A stretch of DNA of 64,000 bases from Deltaproteobacteria bacterium (GTDB lineage: Bacteria; Desulfobacterota; Syntrophia; Syntrophales; UBA5619). The stretch spans positions 10,942 to 74,941 of the forward strand of contig JAJFTY010000011.1 in the NCBI GenBank assembly GCA_021372695.1. The letters run 5' to 3'. Below the pieces are notes generated by a model, which saw only the letters and a list, made by a program, of their open reading frames with translations, searched no databases and was not told the origin of the DNA. A program made the position numbers and the translations under genes. Positions 1-6,742 of the stretch are shown in pieces; within the stretch, counting starts at the first letter, position 1; each line of letters starts with the position of its first letter.

Positions 1-320
1 CCGGGATCGTCGAAGTCGAAGGCCCCCCAGTTGTAGGCGATGTCCAGACGGTTGGAGGGGTCGACGACACGGATGATCGTGTGGCCGTATTTCGTGTAGA
101 CCTCGTCGCCGGCACCGCGCGTCAGGAGATAGATCTCGACCTCGCCGACATTGGCGGGCATGGGCGCGATGAAGGTCGCGCTGGCCCGGGAGAGAGACGG
201 GCAGATGAGCAGGAGGGCGAGCGGGACGATCGCGAGCCAGAGGCAGACGCGGCTGAAGCCGTCACGGCGGTCGCGGCGGCAGTCGCGGCGCGACGCGGCG
301 CCACGGGCGCAGGGCTTCAT
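1..320 (-). CDS. DUF4105 family envelope protein (N-terminal part, runs off the window)
   Basis: This gene starts at the ATG at 320 and leaves the window at position 1, so only about 106 codons are visible. Residues 25-47 form a hydrophobic stretch ending in SRASA, which looks like a signal peptide after a long Arg-rich n-region. The following segment carries EIYLLTRGAGDEVYTKYGHT and then YNWGAFDFDDP, the hallmark start of the DUF4105 (Lnb-type) domain. Members are exported proteins of poorly known role, some linked to lipoprotein or envelope processing. No convincing Shine-Dalgarno precedes the ATG, so the true start may lie elsewhere in the Arg-rich part. The family call is firm, the function is not. 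Confidence 0.72.
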   Translation of the reverse strand, partial: MKPCARGAASRRDCRRDRRDGFSRVCLWLAIVPLALLLICPSLSRASATFIAPMPANVGEVEIYLLTRGAGDEVYTKYGHTIIRVVDPSNRLDIAYNWGAFDFDDP

Positions 321-753
321 GCCCCGGGGTAAAATCATCGATCCGACCTCCGGCTGCAACCGACCATTCTGAATTCCCGATTTTGGCGAATCCACCAAGT
401 CCGACAACCGCACCTCCGAGAGAACCGCGGTGCCACTCGACGCGGGGTGTCGGGGAGTCGCGGTGCCATCCTACGGAGAAATCGCGATGAAAGCAACGCG
501 GAATGCGTTTCGCCGCCGACAATCACCAATCCGCCCCGTTCGTCGAAACCCGGGAGCATAACTTTGCGCCACAGCACCCTCACGGCGTGCCCGGATTACC
601 CCGGACGAAGAAGGGGAAAATGCGGAGCCTGTCGGTTTAATGTTTAATAATTCAATATAGTTTAGATACTTCGGCGCGCCGATGTCCCTCCATTTTCGAG
701 GGTCGAAGCGGCGCGTGGCCGATGCCCCTGCCCGGATGTGCCGGCGCTGAGAA
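321..753. other. Gene-free stretch between the DUF4105 and CAP genes
   Basis: I see no credible gene here. It contains the first copy of an 82-bp direct repeat (616-697) and, at 428-435 and 460-467, a short repeated CGGTGCCA word. It lies upstream of the DUF4105 gene and downstream of the CAP-domain gene, so it should hold the promoter of the former, but no clear -35/-10 pair stands out. Confidence 0.5.
616..697 (+). repeat. Direct repeat flanking the CAP gene, copy 1
   Basis: This segment matches 2010-2092 in the same orientation over about 82 bp, with scattered substitutions and one-base indels confined mostly to the AT-rich middle. Both copies share GAAAATGCGGAGCCTGTCGG at one end and a perfect 12-bp palindrome, TCGGCGCGCCGA, near the other (671-682 here). 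The copy lies 56 bp past the stop codon of the CAP-domain gene. Confidence 0.8.
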
Positions 754-1872
754 TCATCTGGCAGAGGAGCTGCAGGCGTTGTAGGCCTGTACCATTCTGT
801 TGTACTCATCCACCAGGGCCTTCAAAGCTATTGATTTTGCTTGTACATCTGTCATGACTCGAAGATACCAATGCTTTTTTTCGTTGAGTGCGGCGATTCT
901 CACATTCAGGCTTTGGATCTTCTGCTGGTCATCATAGGTGTATTTTCGGTCCGTCTCTATGGACGCGCTCTCCGCGTCGAATTCCTGCTTCATCCGCCGA
1001 AGCTGGTCATTCAGGCCTTCGATCTCTGCCTTTTTGAGCTCGATCTCGTCGAGCAGATTCTTCGAAGGGGCAACGCACGGTGCGTGCTGCGCAACTGACG
1101 GTGACTGGAGGCCGAAGATCTGCACCGCGACGTACGTTTCCCTTCCTTTCATCCGCCCCTTCATGACGGCGGCTCCGATCTCTTCCACGTCGCTGTCGAG
1201 AATGTTCGCCCGGTGTCCCGGGCTCTGCATCCAGTTGTCGATGATCTTCTGATTCGTCAGAAAATCGCCGCTGCCGATATTTTCGGCAATCCGTTTGTAA
1301 TGATAACTGACGATCTGGGCAATGTCCGCGACTTGCTGGCCTGTTGGCGAAACATGGGCGAAATACTGCTTTTCGAACATATCCCTTGTCCTTGCCTCGG
1401 CGATATCGTTCAGAAGCGGATTCGTTCTCAAAGGCGGCAACCCATTCATTGCACGGGCATCGTTGGTCAGGGCGATGATCGCGTCCCGGTTCAGGTTCTC
1501 CCGCAAAACGGTGGATCCGACAAGATCGGGCATCGAAGGGAGCCCGATAAGATTACCCGATTCCGATGCCTGGGGAGTCAACTGCGACCGTAAGAAGATA
1601 AACGTGAGGACAATGAGAGAAAATACCAGGACGGCGACGCCATTTTTCATCGAAAATGTCTCCCTGGGCCTCCGAGGCGCAGAAACAAACCTCGGAACAT
1701 CTCGCAGGGGCTGCCACTGCGTTCTTTTCCCATAACGAATCAAGGTATTTCCCGAAATCTCGCCGTTTTTCAGGAACTCCCGCATTTCAACGGTTGAGAA
1801 GGGACCGCGCTGAAGCCCAAGCTCCGTCCCCTGATTGCTTATGAAATACCAGTCTGTGAATTTGTCTATCAT
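754..1872 (-). CDS. Membrane-anchored CAP (SCP-like) domain protein with N-terminal GYF_2 domain
   Basis: The 372-residue product has three parts. Residues 6-66 resemble a GYF_2 domain (WYF, GPFS, W-P pattern). Residues 76-96 form a transmembrane helix. Residues 125-255 are a CAP/SCP domain with YFAHVSP (His173), AENIG (Glu197) and SPGHRANI (His220), the usual CAP cavity residues. The rest, about 270-345, is Glu/Lys/Gln-rich and probably coiled coil. The expected topology puts the GYF_2 domain in the cytoplasm and the CAP domain outside the inner membrane. CAP proteins in bacteria are exported proteins of mostly unknown activity. The gene stands alone between two copies of a direct repeat. 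Confidence 0.85.
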   Translation of the reverse strand: MIDKFTDWYFISNQGTELGLQRGPFSTVEMREFLKNGEISGNTLIRYGKRTQWQPLRDVPRFVSAPRRPRETFSMKNGVAVLVFSLIVLTFIFLRSQLTPQASESGNLIGLPSMPDLVGSTVLRENLNRDAIIALTNDARAMNGLPPLRTNPLLNDIAEARTRDMFEKQYFAHVSPTGQQVADIAQIVSYHYKRIAENIGSGDFLTNQKIIDNWMQSPGHRANILDSDVEEIGAAVMKGRMKGRETYVAVQIFGLQSPSVAQHAPCVAPSKNLLDEIELKKAEIEGLNDQLRRMKQEFDAESASIETDRKYTYDDQQKIQSLNVRIAALNEKKHWYLRVMTDVQAKSIALKALVDEYNRMVQAYNACSSSAR

Positions 1873-2243
1873 GGATTAATGTTTCGCAGGTTCGGCGAAT
1901 GGCTCAGTGCCACGACATCGTGGACATCCTGAGCGCCTTATCCAGGAACCATCGACCAGTAGAGTTGCCCCGCCCTCCCCTGCCCGGCCAACCTGAGGAA
2001 ACGATGCTTGAAAATGCGGAGCCTGTCGGCTGAATGTTAAATTATTCAATATAGTTAATATACTTCGGCGCGCCGATATCCATCATTTTTCAGCCCCTGA
2101 ACCATCGTAACGGCCCGTCCTTACACTTGGATCGGGGTTACACACATTATTTATTAAAATCATAAACTTAGACTGATGCGTTTGCGTAGCACCTTTCAAC
2201 CCTTATTGTTCACATGGTTAGGACAGAAAACAGATTCGTTTTG
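1873..2243. other. Gene-free stretch upstream of the CAP gene
   Basis: The stretch holds the second copy of the direct repeat (2010-2092) and an AT-rich tract around 2130-2175, unusual for this GC-rich region. No gene, terminator or clear promoter was recognised. It separates the CAP gene from the end of a decayed restriction locus. Confidence 0.5.
2010..2092 (+). repeat. Direct repeat flanking the CAP gene, copy 2
   Basis: This is the second copy of the repeat at 616-697. It contains the same 12-bp palindrome TCGGCGCGCCGA at 2065-2076. It lies 138 bp upstream of the CAP gene start, so the gene sits between two copies in direct orientation. Confidence 0.8.
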
Positions 2244-2639
2244 TCAATAAATCCAACCCTCATGACTGACCGGCAACCGATTCAATTGGTCCCGATAAAA
2301 CTGCCATTTCGGCATGTATTGATCCATCAGCGCGACGAAACGGGCGTTGTGCTTCGGTTCCCGCAGGTGGATCAGTTCATGGACCACGATGTATTCCAGA
2401 CATTCGCGCGGCTTTTTGGCAAGATCGGTATTGAGGCGGATGCTCCCTGCGCCGGGGTTGCAGCTTCCCCATCTGGTCTTCATGCGCTGCACAAAAAACC
2501 GCGCCACCTTCACGTCGATCACGGATTCCCACTTGGCAAGCAAGGGCCGCAGCGCCTTCTTGAGTTGCCCGCGATACCATTCCTCGACCACAGCCCGCTT
2601 CTTCCCCTCATCAGCCCCCGGGCGTACCTGTAAGATCAT
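2244..2639 (-). pseudogene. YgjP-like (DUF45) metallopeptidase, C-terminal remnant
   Basis: The 131-residue reading frame matches the C-terminal half of the YgjP-like zinc metallopeptidase family often found at the end of type I restriction loci. It keeps MKTRWGSCNPGAGSIRLN and the zinc motif HELIHLREPKHNARF (HExxH then a distal His). Intact members are near 230 residues, so roughly the first 100 are missing. The first ATG overlaps the stop of the truncated hsdM (ATGA), which suggests that one deletion removed everything between the two genes. Whether the remnant is still translated by coupling cannot be judged. Confidence 0.75.
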
Positions 2640-3049
2640 CCGGCGGCACGGTTCTTCGAGAAGTCGAGGGCCGGGTTCTCGAAGATGGCGATGAGATTGG
2701 TGAGGCGGTCCACCATCTCCTTGCCGTCGCCCAGTTTCACCGGGTCGTTGAAGTCAGGAAAGTCGGACTGGGAGAGCTGCTGGTTGGCTTTGATCAGCGG
2801 GCCGATGATCTTCTTGTTAATGTCATCCCCGATGCCCGGCGTGCCCTTGAGGGCGACCATGTCCTGGAATCTTGCCCCCGCGGGAACGGTGATGGGCGCA
2901 TAGGGGACGTTTGCATATTTATCGCTGACGTATTTGATGAAGAGCAGAACGAGGATGTAATCCTTATATTGGCTGGCATCCATGCCGCCGCGCAGTTCGT
3001 CGCAGCTTTGCCAGAGAGAGGAATAGAGTTCGGATTTCTTGATGGCCAT
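2636..3049 (-). pseudogene. hsdM: Type I restriction-modification methylase subunit HsdM, N-terminal remnant
   Basis: The frame begins with MAIKKSELYSSLWQSCDELR and continues through the typical N-terminal helical domain (GGMDASQYKDYILVLLFIKY, then LDFSKNRA). It stops after 137 residues, while HsdM is about 500 residues long and carries its AdoMet and NPPF catalytic motifs beyond this point. The start at 3049 is preceded by an AAGGGG Shine-Dalgarno; an upstream in-frame ATG at 3154 is disfavoured because the family starts at MAIKK. No hsdS or hsdR is present. The break falls in the conserved NRADGDD region, next to the peptidase remnant. Confidence 0.8.
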
Positions 3050-3282
3050 GGCACCCCTTGTTAAAAAGAACGTAATCGTTGAGGGAAAAGCGGGCTCGAC
3101 GTCGGCTTGAAGAGCCGCCAAGTGATTTCTATACCGTCCTTTGGAGTATGTCAAATCAGGAAGTTCAGAAGGCGCGCAAATTTTACGTCAAGGGAAGTTT
3201 CCCTTCCTCATCATCCTTTACCACCAGGAGGGGAAATGAGTTTATCGGGGCGTCGTCAACGAGCTTCCCCGGACGGTGCCTG

Positions 3283-4950
3283 TTATTTCTTCCACGTCTG
3301 GTACAGGTTGCTGTAGTCGTCCGTCCAGATCTTCATGTCCGGGCGGGGAGTGGGCTCTTCGAATCCCTCATCGGCCTCGGCCAGATCGAGGGAATCCTTT
3401 TGGGAGGAGATGAGCACCCACTTCGACCCGAAAACGTGCCCGTGATCCTTCCTGTCTTCATCGATCAAGAGAGACTTCTTCCGGAGTTTTGCGCAAAGGT
3501 TTGCCACCACCGGCGCCAGGTCGAGATGCTTATTCGAGATGTGGATCGCCAGGACGCCGTCCTTTTTCAGATGCCGGAAATAGAGCCGGAGGGCCTGCTC
3601 CGTGAGCAGGTGGACCGGGATGGAGTCGCTGGAAAAGGCGTCCACGGCCAGCAGATCGTAATCCTGCGGCGTTTCCCGCTCCAGGGAGAGGCGGCCGTCG
3701 CCGATCACGACGTCGACCCGGCCCTTCGCTTCCCCAAGGTAATAGAAATAGCGCCGCGCGATCTCCTCGACCGACGGGTTGATCTCGTAAAACCGGAACA
3801 GATCGAATTCTCTGGCGTAAGCCGCGAGCGTGCCCGTGCCCAGCGAGAGGTGGAGATAGAAGGAGGTCAGGTGGCAGGGGGCGGGTTTGCGGCTGGCGAG
3901 CTCCCCGTGGCAGAACATGCAGCAGAGGAAGAGGCCCGCGCAGTAGACGGGAAGGACGATTTTGAGGTTCTTTTCCGGCCCCCAGGCGGCAAGGCCGTAA
4001 GCCATCAGCCCGGCCGCGGCGACGACCAGGAAGAGACAGACCTTTCTCTGGTACCAGCCGCTCCGTTCGAAGCAGAGGATGAAGGTCAGCAGATAGAGGC
4101 CGAGGGGCAGAATCCAGAGAAAGGGGATGGACGCGATATTCTGGGTCAGGTGGCTCGTCACCGCGAGGAGGAGGAGCGACGCGCAGGCCGCGAGCGTAAG
4201 CCAGAGCAGTTTCTCCCGGAAGGTCGGCACGGGGGCTATGGGGGTTCCGTCACCGGCGGTCGCGTCATACGCCGGCGCTGCGGCTGCGGCCGCGTCAGGA
4301 ACCGGGGCAGCCTCCGCGGATGGTACCGGCGGGTCGCAGGCGGGGCCGTCCCCTTTCTTCCGGAGACGGCTGATGCTGAGCGCGAGGCCCATCACGACGA
4401 ACAGGGCATAGGGCGCGGACCAGCCTAGGGACTGCTGATGCAGCGATGCCAGCGGCTCGATCAGGAAGGGGTAGGCCAGGAGCCCGAGGAGCGAGGCGAA
4501 GTTGGAAAGCGCAAAGAGCCGGTAAGGCAGGGTCGCGCGGGCAGACTGCGCGTACCACGCCTGGAGGAGCGGGCTCGTCGTGGAGAGCAGGAAATAGGGG
4601 AGACCGACGGAGGTCAGAAGGAGGCCGAGGATCCGCAGGGCCGGCTCCTCCCCACCCGCAGGCTTCCAGCCCAGGCTGGGCGCGATGGGGAGGAAGATCA
4701 GGCTCACGAGCAGCAGGGCGGAATGGATCGCGCCCTGTCCTTTCACGCCGAACCGGCTGATGAGCAGGTGGGCGTAGACGTAGCCCGCCAGCAGCACGAC
4801 CTGAAAGAAGAGCATGCAGGTGATCCACACCGCCGCGGAGCCACCGAACCAGGGCAGGATCATCTTGGCGATCATGGGCTGGATCTGGAACAGCAGGAAG
4901 GCGCTGAGGAAGATGGTCAGGGAATATTTGAGGGTCTGCGATGAGAACAT
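3283..4950 (-). CDS. Spermidine-synthase-like membrane protein (probably internally deleted)
   Basis: The N-terminal part (about residues 1-370 of 555) is multi-spanning membrane sequence, and the C-terminal part resembles a spermidine-synthase-like Rossmann methyltransferase fold (FRFYEINPSVEEIARRYF, VVIGDGRLSLE, LLAVDAFSSDSIPVHLLT). Related fused proteins have many more membrane residues between the HLTSFYLHLSLG segment and the GTGTLAAY glycine loop. Here they are directly joined around 3830-3855, so some 200 residues seem lost in frame. I chose the ATG at 4950 (MFSSQTLKYSLTIFLSAFLLFQ... region) because the family starts at this hydrophobic block. The product of the reaction is unknown; polyamine synthesis is not proven for this family. 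Confidence 0.75.
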   Translation of the reverse strand: MFSSQTLKYSLTIFLSAFLLFQIQPMIAKMILPWFGGSAAVWITCMLFFQVVLLAGYVYAHLLISRFGVKGQGAIHSALLLVSLIFLPIAPSLGWKPAGGEEPALRILGLLLTSVGLPYFLLSTTSPLLQAWYAQSARATLPYRLFALSNFASLLGLLAYPFLIEPLASLHQQSLGWSAPYALFVVMGLALSISRLRKKGDGPACDPPVPSAEAAPVPDAAAAAAPAYDATAGDGTPIAPVPTFREKLLWLTLAACASLLLLAVTSHLTQNIASIPFLWILPLGLYLLTFILCFERSGWYQRKVCLFLVVAAAGLMAYGLAAWGPEKNLKIVLPVYCAGLFLCCMFCHGELASRKPAPCHLTSFYLHLSLGTGTLAAYAREFDLFRFYEINPSVEEIARRYFYYLGEAKGRVDVVIGDGRLSLERETPQDYDLLAVDAFSSDSIPVHLLTEQALRLYFRHLKKDGVLAIHISNKHLDLAPVVANLCAKLRKKSLLIDEDRKDHGHVFGSKWVLISSQKDSLDLAEADEGFEEPTPRPDMKIWTDDYSNLYQTWKK

Positions 4951-5316
4951 CGAATATCCTGAACTCCCCGGGATCGGTGAATGGTCTCTTCTTCTGCGGT
5001 TCTCTATACCCTCGCTTTTTGGCCGGGTCAAATATTTCCGAGCGGGGCGCAGCAGGAAAGCGTATCGCGGCGTCACGGATGCGTCTCCGCTGATCATGGC
5101 GAGTCATGAAATATGTGATCTTAAAAACTAAGCCTTTGGAGGATAATCCCGCGTCATCCCTGAAATATGCTCGTTGGCGGGGACGAAAAGACGGGGCCCA
5201 ATATCTTGTTGACAAAAAAAAATAAACCTGATAGTACGCACCGTGAATCAAGGTTCCATACTGTGAACATCCTTCATGCATGCTTTCCGACTTCATCAAA
5301 AGGAGTCTAAGAACGG
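4951..5316. other. Divergent intergenic region with promoter for the acyl-CoA operon
   Basis: The region separates the minus-strand spermidine-synthase-like gene from the plus-strand tctA fragment and acyl-CoA genes. A plausible plus-strand promoter is described at 5209-5237. An AAAAGGAG Shine-Dalgarno lies just before the tctA fragment start. I see no gene in it. Confidence 0.5.
5209..5237 (+). promoter_or_regulatory. Candidate sigma-70 promoter
   Basis: TTGACA at 5209-5214 is followed after 17 bp by TAGTAC (5232-5237), with an A-rich spacer; GATAGT at 5230 is an alternative -10. It lies 80 bp upstream of the truncated tctA and is the only good promoter candidate before the acyl-CoA dehydrogenase genes. 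Confidence 0.45.
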
Positions 5317-5511
5317 ATGGAAAATTTCTTAATCGGCTTACAGAATGCGCTCTCCCTGCACAACCTCCTGTACTGTTTCATCGGCTGTCTGCTGGGAACG
5401 GTGGTGGGGGTCCTGCCAGGATTGGGTTCGACGGCGACGATGGCGATGCTGCTCCCTCTGACGGCATATCTGGATCCCACGGGGGCCAAATTGGAAACAA
5501 AGTATTGCTAA
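5317..5511 (+). pseudogene. tctA: TctA-type tricarboxylate transporter permease, 5' remnant
   Basis: The 64-residue frame starts like a TctA permease (MENFLIGLQNALSLHNLLYC, then GTVVGVLPGLGSTATMAMLL and LDPTGA). TctA proteins are about 500 residues with a dozen membrane spans; here similarity ends at DPTGA and the frame stops six codons later. No tctB or tctC is present. A good Shine-Dalgarno (AAAAGGAG) and an upstream promoter survive, so the fragment may still be transcribed as the leader of the acyl-CoA dehydrogenase gene 63 bp downstream. Confidence 0.75.
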
Positions 5512-5574
5512 GTAAATGCAATTATTAATGCTCTGCCAGGACAAGACCTGAATTTTAGACGAAGGAGATTCACG

Positions 5575-6723
5575 ATGAATTTTGCACCTACAGATGAACA
5601 GAAGATGGTCCGAGAGATGGTCCGGAAATATTCGGAATCGCACATAAAACCGATCGCCGCGGAACTGGATCGCACCCACCGCCACCCCGAGGAAATCTGC
5701 CGGCAGTTGGGTGAGATGGGGATCATGGGGGTTGCCGTGCCGACGGAGTACGACGGCGCCGGGATGGATAACGTGACCTACGTCATGGCCCTCATCGAGA
5801 TTTCCAAGGCCTGCGCGAGCTGCGGGGTCATCACCTCGGTCAACAACAGCCTCTACGGCTACCCCGTGAAGACCTTCGGCACGGAGGAGCAGAAAAAGAA
5901 GTTCCTCGCGCCGGTCGCGGGCGGCCAGGTCGAGGGGTGCTATGGCCTCACCGAGTCGGGCGCCGGTTCCGATGCCGGGTCGCTCAAGTGCCGGGCCGAA
6001 TTGAAGGGCGACAAGTACATCGTCAACGGCACCAAGACCTTCATCACCAACGGCAACGTGGCCCGGTACTGCGTCCTGGCCGCGACGACCGACCCCGCTC
6101 TCGGCTACAAGGGGATCATCAACCTCATCGTTGACCTGAAGGAGACCCCGGGCTTCAAGGTGGGCAAGATCGAAGAGAAGATGGGGATCCTCGCCTCCGG
6201 CACGTCCGAACTGGTATTCGAGGATGCGGAAGTCCCGGCGGAGAACCTCCTGGGCAAGCCCGGACAGGGATTCAAGCAGATGCTCTCCGGTCTCGACGCC
6301 GGCCGGATCGGGATCGGCGCCCAGGCCTGCGGCATCGGCCGCGCCGCTCTGGATGACGCCTTGGCCTATGCCAAGGAACGCGTCCAGTTCGGCAAGCCGA
6401 TCGCAACCTTCCAGGCGATCCAGTTCAAGCTGGCAGACATGGCGACCGAACTCGACGCGGCCGAACTGATGCTGCTGCGCGCCGCCTGGCTCGAGGACAA
6501 TGGTCTCGACTTCGAAAAGGAGGCGGCCATGGCCAAGTACTACGCCTCCGACGTGGCCATGCGGGCGGCGATCGAGGGTGTCCAGATCTTCGGCGGCTAC
6601 GGCTACGTGAAGGAGTACCCGGCCGAGCGCCACATGCGGGACGCGAAGATCTGCCAGATCTACGAAGGAACAAACGAGATCCAGCGCGTGGTTGTCGCCC
6701 GGAAGCTCATCGGCCTCAGGTAG
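5575..6723 (+). CDS. Acyl-CoA dehydrogenase
   Basis: The 382-residue protein is a full-length FAD acyl-CoA dehydrogenase of the butyryl-CoA dehydrogenase type. Visible signatures are GCYGLTESGAGSDAGSLKC (FAD and substrate loop, about residue 122), TFITNGNVA, and YEGTNEIQRVVVARKLIGLR at the C-terminus, which includes the usual catalytic glutamate. It should introduce a 2,3-double bond into a short-chain acyl-CoA in the cytoplasm, passing electrons to an electron-transfer flavoprotein; no etf genes are in the window. A strong GAAGGAG Shine-Dalgarno precedes the ATG. It begins an operon with the ADP-forming acyl-CoA synthetase 19 bp downstream. Substrate chain length cannot be read from sequence. 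Confidence 0.93.
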   Translation: MNFAPTDEQKMVREMVRKYSESHIKPIAAELDRTHRHPEEICRQLGEMGIMGVAVPTEYDGAGMDNVTYVMALIEISKACASCGVITSVNNSLYGYPVKTFGTEEQKKKFLAPVAGGQVEGCYGLTESGAGSDAGSLKCRAELKGDKYIVNGTKTFITNGNVARYCVLAATTDPALGYKGIINLIVDLKETPGFKVGKIEEKMGILASGTSELVFEDAEVPAENLLGKPGQGFKQMLSGLDAGRIGIGAQACGIGRAALDDALAYAKERVQFGKPIATFQAIQFKLADMATELDAAELMLLRAAWLEDNGLDFEKEAAMAKYYASDVAMRAAIEGVQIFGGYGYVKEYPAERHMRDAKICQIYEGTNEIQRVVVARKLIGLR

Positions 6724-6742
6724 AGATGAAAATAGAAAGAAC

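Noticed and set aside
2636..3049. Functional type I restriction-modification system
   Set aside because: The methylase is cut after 137 residues and specificity and restriction genes are missing.
5238..5275. Possible Rex operator before the tctA fragment
   Set aside because: GTGAAT and TGTGAAC occur as direct half-sites 23 bp apart, not as the inverted TGTGA-N6-TCACA seen upstream and downstream of rex.
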